A DNA stretch of 64,000 bases from Bacillota bacterium (lineage in GTDB: Bacteria; Bacillota; Clostridia; DSM-8532). Positions 1-9,440 of this stretch are shown here, piece by piece (the first letter of the stretch is position 1; each line of letters opens with the position of its first letter). The notes below the pieces were generated by a model. The model was given only the letters and a program-made list of their open reading frames with translations, ran no database searches and was not told where the DNA came from. The position numbers were made by a program, and so were the translations under genes. Where the stretch lies: contig JAEXRM010000033.1 in the NCBI GenBank assembly GCA_023440865.1, forward strand, positions 1-64,000, read 5' to 3'.

Positions 1-1
1 C

Positions 2-826
2 GACAAGAGCGCTGTATCCCGCATTGCCAAAGGCCTTGACGAGAGTATAGATAACTTTCGGCGCCGTCCGTTGGAGGGGCGATATCCGTATCTGTGGCTG
101 GATGCGACTTACCCCAAAGCACGTAACGATGGTCGGGTCGTAGGGATGGCTAGCGTCATTTCTGTTGCGGTGACAGAAGACGGAGAACGAACAGTCGTTG
201 GTGTGGACGCCGGGTTGTCTGAGGATTCTGCCTTCTGGATGGGCTTCTTGCGGTCGCTGGTGGCGCGTGGATTGGCTGGGGTGAAACTCGTGGTCAGCGA
301 CGCGCATGAAGGTCTCAGAAAGGCGATTGCTGCCGTTTTCCCTGGTGCCTGTTGGCAACGGTGCCGTGTACATTTCATGCGGAATGTACTGTGCCGGATT
401 CCGAAGCACTCACAGTCATTGGTGGCCGCCATGGTAAAGACTGTGTATCTTCAACCGGACCAAGAGAGCGCGCGACTACAAGCTTTCAGTGTTGTGGAAC
501 AGCTCGGGAAACGCTTTCCACAGGCAATGAGCATACTGGAGGAAGGAGTCATGGATTCGTTATCTTACATGGTTTTCCCTCGAGAGCAATGGGCGCAGCT
601 TCATTCGACGAACCTGCTGGAACGGTTGAACCGTGAGGTGCGAAGGCGGACCAACGTTGTCAGCATATTCCCGAACCGTGATGCGCTCATCCGCCTTGTC
701 GGCGCCATACTCATGGAAGTCGATGACGAATGGAAATGCGCTGAAAAACGGTACTTTAGCTTATCCAGTATGAAACGCGTTCCAGGATATGAAGACCGAG
801 TGGACGCGTTACTGTTGCCTCAATGA
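2..826 (+). CDS. IS256-family (mutator-type) transposase, N-terminus outside window
   Basis: The frame is open from the window edge and ends with TGA at 824-826, giving 274 C-terminal residues. IS256-family transposases are about 400 residues, so roughly the first 130 lie to the left. A DDE catalytic set can be read: Asp in WLDATYPK, Asp in VVSDAHEGL, and Glu in STNLLERLNRE. The CWQRCRVHFMRN segment between the second Asp and the Glu is also typical of the family. The enzyme cuts and joins the element's own ends. No frameshift is seen in the visible part, so the copy may be intact. A duplicated sequence that probably contains the right end of the element follows within 30 bases. Confidence 0.9.
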   Translation, partial: DKSAVSRIAKGLDESIDNFRRRPLEGRYPYLWLDATYPKARNDGRVVGMASVISVAVTEDGERTVVGVDAGLSEDSAFWMGFLRSLVARGLAGVKLVVSDAHEGLRKAIAAVFPGACWQRCRVHFMRNVLCRIPKHSQSLVAAMVKTVYLQPDQESARLQAFSVVEQLGKRFPQAMSILEEGVMDSLSYMVFPREQWAQLHSTNLLERLNREVRRRTNVVSIFPNRDALIRLVGAILMEVDDEWKCAEKRYFSLSSMKRVPGYEDRVDALLLPQ

Positions 827-852
827 ATATTGAAATGGGATATTTTGTTACG

Positions 853-914
853 TGACGAATTTACACCACTTGACGAGACACTATCTGACGAATTTGCACC
901 ACTTGACGAGACAC
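853..914. repeat. Two 29-bp direct repeats downstream of the transposase (likely IS right end)
   Basis: Positions 853-881 and 886-914 are identical except for one base (A863 versus G896), with a period of 33 bp. The core reads CACCACTTGACGAGACAC. Its position about 27 bases after the transposase stop fits a terminal inverted repeat of the element that has been duplicated. The matching left end is outside the window, so the assignment is inferred. Confidence 0.6.
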
Positions 915-919
915 GATCG

Positions 920-948
920 TTGTAAAACGTCATGAAACCAATTATGCT
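920..948 (+). promoter_or_regulatory. Candidate promoter of the SLH protein gene
   Basis: TTGTAA at 920-925 and TATGCT at 943-948 are separated by 17 bases. The site begins only 6 bases after the second IS-end-like repeat, so the element could influence expression of the gene. Confidence 0.4.
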
Positions 949-1022
949 GTAGAAGTTATGCTATCCCATAAAAATGATCATTGCTATTGCATGTCATAAC
1001 TCGATATATTGCAGGAGGCTGC

Positions 1023-2996
1023 ATGACGAAGCAGGTGTTGTTAACAGAACATGACAATAAACCAAAACGGCAGAGCATGATCGCCTTTGATAATTACGGA
1101 CAAAGACTCCTGGCAGTTTTTATTGCGTTGGCAATCATAATGTCTGCCACATCGGTATCGATCGATGCGTCCTCACAACAAACGGAGATTGAAACAAAGA
1201 CCTTAGCCGTCAAAACGTATCCACAGGGGCTGTTTGCGGATGTTGCTGCAAATCAATGGTATTCCGATGCTGTCAAGGTTATGTATGAAACGGGGCTGAT
1301 GGTTGGATCGAACAATCAGTTCTATCCAAATAAGCCCATGACCGTAGCGGAGTGCCTAACGATACTGGCTCGCCTAGTAGATTTGATTGGCAACTCATCT
1401 CTTGCGTACTTTCTCGATAGATACGCTGCAAACGCTTCAAAATGGTATGAACCTTATGTAGAGTACTTGCTTTCTCAGCCAGGGGAATTTGGGGTTTACA
1501 CTGCTCTCAACGTTCCGACGGATCGTGTCTTGCAGAGAAATTGCACGCGCGCGGAGTTCTGCCACTTCTTTTATGACAAGCTATTGGCACATATTAACTC
1601 CGTTAGGTTTGTTACGATTCCAGACACTATCCCTGAAGAACATAATGCGGCAGTTAAGGCAATGGTATATGCCGGTATTATCAATGGGATCGATGCTACG
1701 GGGACATTCTCACCGAATGCCACAATTACCCGAGCGCAGGCAGCAACCATTATTGCTCGAATTATTCGCCCGGAGACGCGCTTCAGGAATTCAATCGCAT
1801 CAGATTTGCCCGCATATGAAAGAGCAAAAAAGGCAGGCAATGGATCACTCGCGCTTAATCCGGATGGGCCTGGACTTATCTATGCAAATGGAAATACTTC
1901 ACTGGCCATGAAGTCAACATATCTGGACAGTCGGTATCTGGCTGGTGTCGTTAAGAGTGCATCGGGTATTGTGGACTATGAAACGATGGCGCAAAACCTG
2001 GATATTGATGGAATAACACAAAAAGGCACTGCGAAAGCCATCACAGGACTATATGACAACGTCCGGAAGCGTACCGTTACATACATGGAGGCTGTACAAA
2101 CAATCAACTCCGGAGCAGATTGCAGAGGGCGCTTTACAACCAACGTATTCGCATCGATGGATTCAGAATCGGTATCCTGGAATGGGTATACAGGCCCCAA
2201 TATGTGGGCTGCGGGCGGTGATGCCAACGGATATAGATTTGCTCCAGACGAACATTACTTGGGATTGACATTTCACCATAACACGAAGTTTCCGAACGAT
2301 GTAACACCTGTAAGCAACATGGATATTCATCTCACATATGACGATTCATACGCTGATACAGAAACACGTATCAAGAACTTTGATGCCGCCATGAATGTAA
2401 TATATGAGAAGTGGTCCAATATACCAAAAACCGAAAGAGACCGCATTCACAAACTGGCGGCAGTGGAATTCATCGAAACGACAATCGCATCAGGTCCAAA
2501 AAGTACGCAGTTTGCCAAAGAACTGGCATCTTCTATTGGGTTTGAGACTGTCAACTACTATTCAATGAATACACATGCAGGCCACGCATCCATCCCATTT
2601 ATATCGCTCAATGGTTTTAATTTTTTACTGTCCCTTGATGTTTATTCAAGCAATACATCTATCAGTATAGTTTCAACCACAGTGGGAGAGTATACAGAAG
2701 CAGAAAAATGGGCGGTCTCGTATGATTGTGGCGCTTTTTCTGTGGTTGACATGAAACTGTCGTCGGCTGCATGCGACGAAATCATTAATAAGTATCTTAC
2801 AAGAAACAAGGAAAAAGAATGGGTCGGCTTTCTCGTTCAGCCAGAGCAGACATCCGCATTCTCAAAGAACTTTGTGATAACTTACGTAATGCCTCGCCTC
2901 GATGAACTCAGAAAGTATACCATATCGCAAACAAAATACTATACTGAAGTGTATAAAAAATACTTTGCGGCTGGACCAAATAGTAACCCCTGGTAA
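1023..2996 (+). CDS. S-layer homology (SLH) domain surface protein
   Basis: The start is ATG 1023, preceded by AGGAGG at 1013-1018; an upstream in-frame TTG at 981 lacks such a site. The 657-residue product has a charged N-terminus, a hydrophobic export segment at about 28-46, an SLH motif at about 71-120 (FADVAANQWYSDAV), a weaker one at about 135-190, and a third at about 199-250 (NGIDATGTFSPNATITRAQA). SLH domains attach proteins to secondary cell-wall polymers, so this is probably an exported cell-surface protein. Residues 255-657 match no domain I recognise. The gene is clearly more AT-rich than everything to its right, and it sits next to an insertion sequence, suggesting recent transfer. 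Confidence 0.8.
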   Translation: MTKQVLLTEHDNKPKRQSMIAFDNYGQRLLAVFIALAIIMSATSVSIDASSQQTEIETKTLAVKTYPQGLFADVAANQWYSDAVKVMYETGLMVGSNNQFYPNKPMTVAECLTILARLVDLIGNSSLAYFLDRYAANASKWYEPYVEYLLSQPGEFGVYTALNVPTDRVLQRNCTRAEFCHFFYDKLLAHINSVRFVTIPDTIPEEHNAAVKAMVYAGIINGIDATGTFSPNATITRAQAATIIARIIRPETRFRNSIASDLPAYERAKKAGNGSLALNPDGPGLIYANGNTSLAMKSTYLDSRYLAGVVKSASGIVDYETMAQNLDIDGITQKGTAKAITGLYDNVRKRTVTYMEAVQTINSGADCRGRFTTNVFASMDSESVSWNGYTGPNMWAAGGDANGYRFAPDEHYLGLTFHHNTKFPNDVTPVSNMDIHLTYDDSYADTETRIKNFDAAMNVIYEKWSNIPKTERDRIHKLAAVEFIETTIASGPKSTQFAKELASSIGFETVNYYSMNTHAGHASIPFISLNGFNFLLSLDVYSSNTSISIVSTTVGEYTEAEKWAVSYDCGAFSVVDMKLSSAACDEIINKYLTRNKEKEWVGFLVQPEQTSAFSKNFVITYVMPRLDELRKYTISQTKYYTEVYKKYFAAGPNSNPW

Positions 2997-3590
2997 TCAT
3001 TTAGTATGTGTTATTAATTGCCGCAGCGTGACCGGGAAATGACGGCGCTACTCTCCTAGATCTGTGGGGATCGTTATCCGTATCGCTCGCGTAACATGCG
3101 ATCTTATTCAAACAGGGCAGCCTGTGAAGAACCAGGTAAAGAGAAAAGGTCGATAACATGAACACGTATACACCTCGCCCAATTCCCTCTCGAGACGCTT
3201 GTGGTTCTTGCCGCAGTCTGACGTTGTTTCTTCCATATTGCGAGGTCATTCTCCAGGGTTGATTCAGTGAATTCCTTTATCCGTGCACGATCTTGAACGA
3301 ATACTGGTCGATTGATAGACCGGTTGCGGAATAAGAAGCGTGAACTCGGCATACCGCCAACACCCTGATCCTCATCACATGACGGAAGGATCGTCCGGAA
3401 CGCCCTTGCATGTTGAAGACAATCCAGAATCAACACGCTTACACTGCAGGCAGCGGATTCACCGAAGTCATCGACCAAACCAGGAGCCTGATGGACCACA
3501 CCTGGTGATCCATCAGGCTTCCCATTTATCAACATCATTTGTCCCGTTACCATGCCACATCCGCCGGTACGGTGTGCTGACATCCATGGA
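2997..3590. other. Intergenic stretch with no recognised gene
   Basis: This 594-base stretch lies between the convergent SLH and GH127 genes. Minus-strand open frames are present (about 82 and 159 codons), but they overlap one another, lack a good ribosome binding site and resemble no family I know. The longer one reads through the terminator hairpin at 3485-3519. It also marks the boundary between the AT-rich left edge and the GC-rich remainder. Confidence 0.5.
3485..3519 (-). terminator. Hairpin terminator-like element downstream of GH127
   Basis: An 11-bp perfect inverted repeat (AGCCTGATGGA at 3485-3495 and its complement at 3509-3519) encloses a 13-base loop. It lies about 70 bases beyond the GH127 stop codon on the minus strand. 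Only a short T-rich tail follows, so efficiency is uncertain. Confidence 0.5.
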
Positions 3591-5606
3591 TCACGTTTCT
3601 GTCACCCACACACGCATTTCACCAACTTCCCGATTGCTCCAGGCATGGTAAGGAATGAAGGTGAGCTTGGCGTGCATCTTCCGGATGCGGGTGTCCGGTT
3701 CGTACAGTCCCCGCGGTCGGGCCTCGCTCAACGCCACCTGTGAACCTTGTGTATGTTCAACTTCACTTGTCAGGCGGACGCCCTCGGCCGTGATGACGGT
3801 CATCCCGTCGAGCAGATTTTCGTCAAACGCCGCCTTCAGCACGGCTTCCCTCGGAAGCGCGCACTGCCACAGGGAGGTTCCATTGTCCGCACCCTCGATG
3901 CAATAGACCAGAGGGCCGCGTGTGACAGCCACCTTGCCGATGTTTTCCGGAACAGCGGTGCTGCAGTAGACGCGTTCGACCGGCATGTCGAGTGTCAGCG
4001 TGAGGATCTGTGCACCGGCTTCAAGCGCCACAGGCACATATCCGTCCGCTGGCAGCTCGGCCTGCGGACGCGTCAGATCCTTTCCATTGACAGATATCCG
4101 CCATTGCCTGCACCATGCCGGGATGCGGAGTGCCAGTGTGCCGGCGGAGCCCGTTTTGCCGATGGTGACCGTTCCGTCATACGGATAGGCGGTTTTCACA
4201 TCGAGTTGCATGTTCAAGCCTTCCGGGGTCGTCAGAACCGCCTGTCCCTCCACGTACAGGTGCACCCATGCGCTTAGGCCGGTCATGCTGTAGGCATACT
4301 GTCCAAGCGAGGCGATGAGGCGGGCCAGGTTCGGCGGGCAGCAGGCACAGCCAAACCATTTCTGCCGCTGCGGGGTGACGTGCCAGTGGTCGCAGTCGTT
4401 CCTGCTTGCCTCCGGCCAAACCTCCAGCGGATTGACATACAGGAACCGGGTGCCATCCCGCTGCATGCTGCCGATGCAGGTGTTGTACAGGGCGCGCTCC
4501 ATCACGTCGGACACGGCCCGATCCGGAGACCTGCGCAGCAACCGCTGGGCGACGAAGATCAGGGCGATGGACGCGCAGGTTTCGGCATAGACTGTATCGT
4601 TGGGAAGATGGTAGGGAAAGCTGAACGCCTCGCCATGGTGCGTGCTGCCCACACCGCCCGTGACATACATTTGACGGTTCACCGTGCTTTCCCACCAGCG
4701 CCGAACAGTCCGGTCCAGGGAGGGGTCCCCCGTATGCGCGGCGACATCCGCCATGCCGGCCAGCAAATACAGCGCGCGTACGGCGTGTCCGCGGATCTCC
4801 GCCTGTTCCCGCACGGGTTTGTCTGCCTGGAAATAAGCGAGCGGAGGACGGATGACCTCTCTGGACCACAGGCGTTTGTCACCGCGTGCCGCTTCCTCCC
4901 GCTCAAAGTACAAGGGGGACTGACCCCGTTCGTCCACGAACCAGGCAGCCATTTGCAGATATTGCTCCTTGCCGGTGAGCCGGTACAGGCGCATCAGGGC
5001 CAGCTCGAGCTCGGGGTGTCCGGGATACCCGCGCTTCTTGCCTGCTTCCGGTCCCAGTACGGACGCAATGCAGGCCAGGTTCCGCTCCATGATCGCCAGC
5101 AGCTTGGTGCGTCCCGTACATTCATGCAGCGCGATGGCTGCCTCCAGCATGTGACCGGCGCAATACAGCTCGTGATGGTGGGTCAGGTTGGTCCATTTCT
5201 GATCCGGATGCGCCACCGTGAAATAGGTGTTCAAATAGCCGTCCGGTTCCTGCGCCGCGCCGATCAGGTCGATCATTTCATCCACCGTTTTGTCCAGCGC
5301 CGGGTCGTCACGGGTCGCGAGCAGATAGGCGGCTGCCTCAAGCCACTTGGCCAGGTCGGAATCCTGAAAGACCATGCCGTGGAACGACGACGGATCCACC
5401 GACGCGCCGGCGTTCCTGCTGGCGGCCATACGGAAGTTCTCCACGCAGTGCGAGGGTTCCGCGTCCGGAATTTCGTCATTGAGCGCCTTCCATTGATAGG
5501 GCAGCACCTTGTCGCGGACGCTTCCCAGATAGAACCCCCAGAATCCGCTGCCGATGCTAACATTCTTGATCGCCGGAATGCTGTGGATGGCCGGTTTCTC
5601 GTTCAT
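3591..5606 (-). CDS. GH127 beta-L-arabinofuranosidase
   Basis: The 671-residue product belongs to glycoside hydrolase family 127 (DUF1680). It is the same size as Bifidobacterium HypBA1, which releases L-arabinose from beta-1,2-arabinofuranosyl ends. The zinc and thiolate active site is recognisable: Glu342 and Cys344 in YAETCASIA, and Cys422-Cys423 in WFGCACCPPN. By comparison with HypBA1, Cys422 should be the nucleophile. There is no signal peptide, so it acts in the cytosol on imported oligosaccharides. It is the last gene of the minus-strand operon with binding protein and two permeases, 46 bases after the second permease. Specificity among GH127 members is not certain from sequence alone. 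Confidence 0.87.
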   Translation of the reverse strand: MNEKPAIHSIPAIKNVSIGSGFWGFYLGSVRDKVLPYQWKALNDEIPDAEPSHCVENFRMAASRNAGASVDPSSFHGMVFQDSDLAKWLEAAAYLLATRDDPALDKTVDEMIDLIGAAQEPDGYLNTYFTVAHPDQKWTNLTHHHELYCAGHMLEAAIALHECTGRTKLLAIMERNLACIASVLGPEAGKKRGYPGHPELELALMRLYRLTGKEQYLQMAAWFVDERGQSPLYFEREEAARGDKRLWSREVIRPPLAYFQADKPVREQAEIRGHAVRALYLLAGMADVAAHTGDPSLDRTVRRWWESTVNRQMYVTGGVGSTHHGEAFSFPYHLPNDTVYAETCASIALIFVAQRLLRRSPDRAVSDVMERALYNTCIGSMQRDGTRFLYVNPLEVWPEASRNDCDHWHVTPQRQKWFGCACCPPNLARLIASLGQYAYSMTGLSAWVHLYVEGQAVLTTPEGLNMQLDVKTAYPYDGTVTIGKTGSAGTLALRIPAWCRQWRISVNGKDLTRPQAELPADGYVPVALEAGAQILTLTLDMPVERVYCSTAVPENIGKVAVTRGPLVYCIEGADNGTSLWQCALPREAVLKAAFDENLLDGMTVITAEGVRLTSEVEHTQGSQVALSEARPRGLYEPDTRIRKMHAKLTFIPYHAWSNREVGEMRVWVTET

Positions 5607-5652
5607 GTCACAGTTGTCTCCTCTTGTGGCCCCATGAGGCCATGTATTTGGG

Positions 5653-6549
5653 TCAGTCCTTCAGGCCGGTCATCATGACGCCTTTGACAAAGGCATCCTG
5701 TGCCAGCAGGAACGCGACCAGCACCGGGAGGATGGAGATGCAGGTGGAAGCCATCAGCACCGGCCAATCCGTTGCGTACATGCCTTTCATTTTCGCCAGC
5801 CCCAGCGGCAAGGTGTACAGGGTTTCCTTGCTCAGATAGATCAATGGGCCAAAATAGTCGTTCCAGATGCCCATGAAGCAGAAGATGGCAAGCGAGGCGA
5901 TTGTTGGCTTGGCCATCGGCAGCAGGACGCGCAGGAAGGTGCCAAACGGGGTACAGCCGTCGATTTTTGCGGCTTCGACCAGTTCCCGCGGCACCGTGAG
6001 GAAGAACTGTCTCATCAGGAACGTGCCGAAAGCGGAAACCATCGGCGGGATCATCAGCGACCAATGGGTGTTGATGAGCTTGTAGAGGGACATCTGCAGG
6101 AAGTTCGGGATGATGGTGACCTGGAAGGGGACCATCATGGTCATCAGATACAAGGCAAACAGCTTGTCCCGTCCCTTGAAGTTGAGACGGGCAAAGACGA
6201 AGCCGGCCATCGAACTGGTGAACAGCTGGAAGAATACCACCCAGCCGGATATTTTGGTGCTGTTGAGAAAATAGGACCAGTAATTGAAGCGGGAAGAAAT
6301 CATGGTGTAATTCTGCCATACGAAGCGTTCACCCAGGAAAGTGGGCGGAAAGACAAACACTTCGCCCAGGTTCTTGAATGAGGTGGAGATCATCCAGATG
6401 AAGGGCAGCAGCATGGTCAGACCGCCAAGCGTCAACAGGAAATAGGCGGCCATCATGCCGGGGGCGAGGTACTTTCTCATGCCACGTTGAAACGGGGTCA
6501 TCGCTTTCGCGGAAAGAGCTCCTTGGCGTGGGCGGGCGCTTTCAATCAT
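5653..6549 (-). CDS. Carbohydrate ABC transporter permease (MalG/AraQ type)
   Basis: This is a 298-residue integral membrane protein of the CUT1 permease family, with about six hydrophobic segments after a short polar N-terminus. The cytoplasmic EAA loop that contacts the ATPase is present as EAAKIDGCTPFGTF. AAAGGTG precedes the ATG. The partner permease lies 36 bases upstream, and the binding protein before that. No ATPase is encoded in the operon, which is common for CUT1 systems that share an MsmX-like ATPase encoded elsewhere. The GH127 gene downstream suggests arabino-oligosaccharide uptake. Confidence 0.9.
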   Translation of the reverse strand: MIESARPRQGALSAKAMTPFQRGMRKYLAPGMMAAYFLLTLGGLTMLLPFIWMISTSFKNLGEVFVFPPTFLGERFVWQNYTMISSRFNYWSYFLNSTKISGWVVFFQLFTSSMAGFVFARLNFKGRDKLFALYLMTMMVPFQVTIIPNFLQMSLYKLINTHWSLMIPPMVSAFGTFLMRQFFLTVPRELVEAAKIDGCTPFGTFLRVLLPMAKPTIASLAIFCFMGIWNDYFGPLIYLSKETLYTLPLGLAKMKGMYATDWPVLMASTCISILPVLVAFLLAQDAFVKGVMMTGLKD

Positions 6550-6585
6550 ATGTTCACCTTTCTACGTCGTGTCCGGATGCGCCGG

Positions 6586-7506
6586 TCAATACATGGACAT
6601 GGTGGATTTCTCCATCCTCAGGTTGATGAGCGTCAGCGTCACGACGATAAAGAACAGCAGATAGGCTATGGCGCAGGCGTATCCCATGCGGAAGTACTCA
6701 AACGCGTTCTGGTAAAGGTAATGGACGAGCACGGACGAGGAACGTCCGGGTTCACCGCTGGTCATCAGCATCACGGAGTCGAATACCTGGAAGGAGCCGA
6801 TGATGGACATGATGAAGATGAAGAATGTGGTGGGCCGGAGCATGGGAAAGGTGATGTGGATGAACTCCTGAAAAGCGTTCGCGCCATCGAGCTTCGCGGC
6901 TTCGTAATAGCTGGTCGAGATGCCCTGCAGACCAGCCAGGAACAGCAGCATGTTGTAGCCCATGCCCTTCCAGATACCCACAATCGCGATGGACAGCAGT
7001 GAGGTTTTGGAACTTGACAGCCAGGCGGGGCCGTCGATGTCGAACAGGGAAAGCAGATAGTTCAACAGGCCGAATTCCGGGTTGTAGATCCACTGCCACA
7101 CCACCGCGACGGCGACCATCGAGGTGATGGAGGGCAGAAAATAGACAGCACGGAAGATGCGGCGTCCTGCGATGTTCTGATCGAGCGCAAGCGCGAGGAT
7201 CAGGGAAAGCGCCATGCCGGAAGGAACAACGATGACTGTGTACACAACGGTGTTGCGAAGGGTTTCTGCGACGATGGGGTCATGGAACATTTCGATGTAG
7301 TTCGAAAGGCCGATGAATTTCATCGGGGAGATGACATCATACTCCATGAAACTGAGCACGAAGGCGGCGACAATCGGGATGAACAGGAACATCATGAATC
7401 CGATGAGGTTGGGCAACAGCATGATGGCGGCCCAGAAGCCGTCCCGATACAACAGATTCCCCCGTTTGGCGGAGACTGTCTTGATTTTGAGCGGCATATC
7501 CGTCAT
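6586..7506 (-). CDS. Carbohydrate ABC transporter permease (MalF/AraP type)
   Basis: This 306-residue membrane protein forms the second half of the translocation channel. It carries the EAA-loop motif EAAKLDGANAFQEF near the C-terminal third and about six transmembrane segments beginning near residue 25. It is separated from the upstream binding-protein gene by 184 bases that contain a strong hairpin, and from the downstream permease by 36 bases. The family is clear; the sugar is inferred from the neighbouring arabinofuranosidases. Confidence 0.9.
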   Translation of the reverse strand: MTDMPLKIKTVSAKRGNLLYRDGFWAAIMLLPNLIGFMMFLFIPIVAAFVLSFMEYDVISPMKFIGLSNYIEMFHDPIVAETLRNTVVYTVIVVPSGMALSLILALALDQNIAGRRIFRAVYFLPSITSMVAVAVVWQWIYNPEFGLLNYLLSLFDIDGPAWLSSSKTSLLSIAIVGIWKGMGYNMLLFLAGLQGISTSYYEAAKLDGANAFQEFIHITFPMLRPTTFFIFIMSIIGSFQVFDSVMLMTSGEPGRSSSVLVHYLYQNAFEYFRMGYACAIAYLLFFIVVTLTLINLRMEKSTMSMY

Positions 7507-7541
7507 GGCATCTCCTTATTGCGGCGGCATCACAACAGCCG

Positions 7542-7576
7542 GTATCCGGAGAACGGAATCTCCGCCCTCCGGATAC
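7542..7576 (-). promoter_or_regulatory. Intra-operon hairpin between binding protein and permease
   Basis: A perfect 10-bp inverted repeat (GTATCCGGAG at 7542-7551, complement at 7567-7576) encloses 15 bases. It lies 115 bases downstream of the binding-protein stop and ahead of the permease start. No T-tract follows in the direction of transcription, so it is more likely an RNA-stabilising or attenuating stem than a full terminator. The other two sugar ABC operons in the window have an equivalent stem at the same place. Confidence 0.55.
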
Positions 7577-7690
7577 ACGTGGTTGTGCTTATTTCGTCCA
7601 GATTCAGTGCAAGGCTCGAATTCGTGTCTTGGGATGCAGGAGTCTGCATTCTGTTGACACGCTGGCGTTTCCCACGTGCGCATTCAATCG

Positions 7691-9064
7691 TCAGTTGAAG
7701 CGCAGGAGCTCCTCGTCGCAGCGGGTCTGGATGTTTGCGAGTGTGTCCTCCGTGGACTGGCCGTCCTTGAAATACTTGGACCGCTCCTCATCGATGATGG
7801 ATCCAAGCTTGCTGGAGGGCCACAGGGCACCCGGATAGGCCATGGCCTCCTGGAAATAGGGGAGCATGTTCTTGTAGGAGTCGCCATGAACGTCATCCCG
7901 GTACCATTTCGCGACACCGTCGGGACGATACATGGACTTGCGGTTGGGCATCCAGAGGCCTGAAGCCACCAGCGCACCCTGATAGTCGTAGCCGGACAGG
8001 AACTTGAGGAATTCCCAGCTCTCCGCCGGATAGGGGGTGTTCGCCCAAATGGAGTGCAGATGGGCGCTGCCGGTGGTGATGGCATTCTGGAACTTCGGGA
8101 GCGGAGCCATGCCGACCTCGAAGTCGAGGGTGGACAGTTGCTGGAGCGCCCAGGATCCATCCACGAGCGTGGCGACCTTGCCGGTTTGCAGCATCTGCGC
8201 GGCACTCATGCCGATGTTCTCGAGCGTGGTCGCGTCGGGAGCAGATCCGTCGACAATGCGCAGATCCCGGATGGCATTGAACACTTCGGCCGCTTCGGGC
8301 GTGTTGATTGTCGTTTTCGTGTAGTCCTTGTCGAACAGGCTTGCGTTGTTGGAATAGAGCATCGGTGTCATCAACCAGCTTTCAAGACCATAGGTGCCAT
8401 ACTGTTCGGTCTTGTCGCCGTTCTTGATGGTCAGCTTGAGTGACAGGGCGCGGTACTCCTCCCAGGTCATGGCTTCATCCGGATCCGAGGAGGGGTATGC
8501 GATGCCAGCCTTGTCGAAGATGGCCTTGTTGTAATAAAGAATGGGTGAGACGGTACACGAGGAAATGCCGAAGTACTTGCCTTCGATGTTCATGATGGTA
8601 TTGCTCGAGTCAATGAAATCATCCACCGGGAAGGTGGCATCGAACTTGTCCGTGATGTCGAACAGCACACCCTTCGACGCAAAGGTCCGATAGTCGGAAT
8701 CGCCACAGAAGAACACATCGGGCGCGGCGTTGCCGGCGAACATGGTCAGCAGTTTGGCTGAATACTCTGCGCCAGCCAGTCCGGGGGTGTATTCCACATT
8801 GATGTGCGGATATTGCTTCTGGAATGCGGCGATGCCCTGCTTGACGGATTCGGTCTCCAGCGGGGATGCCTCCCATCCCATGAAGGAAAGGGTGACTTGC
8901 TTGTCCGGTGTCGGGGTTGCGGGATCATTTGCCTGCGCGGCAGCGTTACCAGCACTGCTTTCCAACGGGGACGGGACAGCGGCCGATGTGCCGGAGCCGC
9001 AAGCGGTCAGGGCGAGCGTGCACGCGAGGATGAGGATGATGGCGGCCACACGGTTTTTCTTCAT
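7691..9064 (-). CDS. Sugar ABC transporter substrate-binding lipoprotein
   Basis: The 457-residue protein starts with a lipoprotein signal peptide (hydrophobic core, then LTACGSG with the lipidated Cys). An Ala/Pro/Thr linker follows, then an extracellular solute-binding protein family 1 fold. It captures the sugar outside the membrane and delivers it to the two permeases encoded downstream. It is the first gene of the operon, divergent from the AraC regulator. The predicted ligand is an arabinose-containing oligosaccharide, on the basis of GH127 in the same operon; the sequence itself does not fix the ligand. Confidence 0.9.
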   Translation of the reverse strand: MKKNRVAAIILILACTLALTACGSGTSAAVPSPLESSAGNAAAQANDPATPTPDKQVTLSFMGWEASPLETESVKQGIAAFQKQYPHINVEYTPGLAGAEYSAKLLTMFAGNAAPDVFFCGDSDYRTFASKGVLFDITDKFDATFPVDDFIDSSNTIMNIEGKYFGISSCTVSPILYYNKAIFDKAGIAYPSSDPDEAMTWEEYRALSLKLTIKNGDKTEQYGTYGLESWLMTPMLYSNNASLFDKDYTKTTINTPEAAEVFNAIRDLRIVDGSAPDATTLENIGMSAAQMLQTGKVATLVDGSWALQQLSTLDFEVGMAPLPKFQNAITTGSAHLHSIWANTPYPAESWEFLKFLSGYDYQGALVASGLWMPNRKSMYRPDGVAKWYRDDVHGDSYKNMLPYFQEAMAYPGALWPSSKLGSIIDEERSKYFKDGQSTEDTLANIQTRCDEELLRFN

Positions 9065-9370
9065 TTTCTTCCTCCTTCATGAATCGTGGTTATATCAGCT
9101 GAAACCTGGTCTTGTGTGTCCTTGCGCGGAGCTCTCGGCAAAAACGGGTACAAAAAACCAGGCCAACCTCTGAAAGGATAGAAAAGGTGGCGAAACCCTA
9201 GATTTCTGCTTCCTGGGAGAAAACGGAAATCACGGTGATCGGAATCGGACGTATGCACTTTTTGTTGCCGTCCCCGTCAATTGTCCATAAAGCTTTGCAC
9301 GAACTTCTCTGGCGGCTGTGAATTGAATACAAAACTTCTATTATTTATGTGGTGCTTCGCTGCAGTTGAT

Positions 9371-9399
9371 TTGCCATCTGTTGATGCTGTCATTATAAT
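9371..9399 (+). promoter_or_regulatory. Promoter of the AraC regulator in the divergent intergenic region
   Basis: TTGCCA (9371-9376) and TATAAT (9394-9399) are 17 bases apart, five of six and six of six matches to consensus. The whole gap 9065-9440 separates the minus-strand binding-protein gene from the plus-strand regulator. A minus-strand TTGACG near 9275-9280 might be the -35 of the transporter operon, but its -10 is poor, which would suit activation by AraC. Confidence 0.65.
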
Positions 9400-9440
9400 G
9401 GAACCATGCCGATAAAAAAGTATGCAAATTGACAGGATAG

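Noticed and set aside
3104..3583. A 159-codon minus-strand frame as a gene
   Set aside because: It crosses the GH127 terminator hairpin, has no convincing start and resembles no family; a decayed transposon fragment cannot be excluded.
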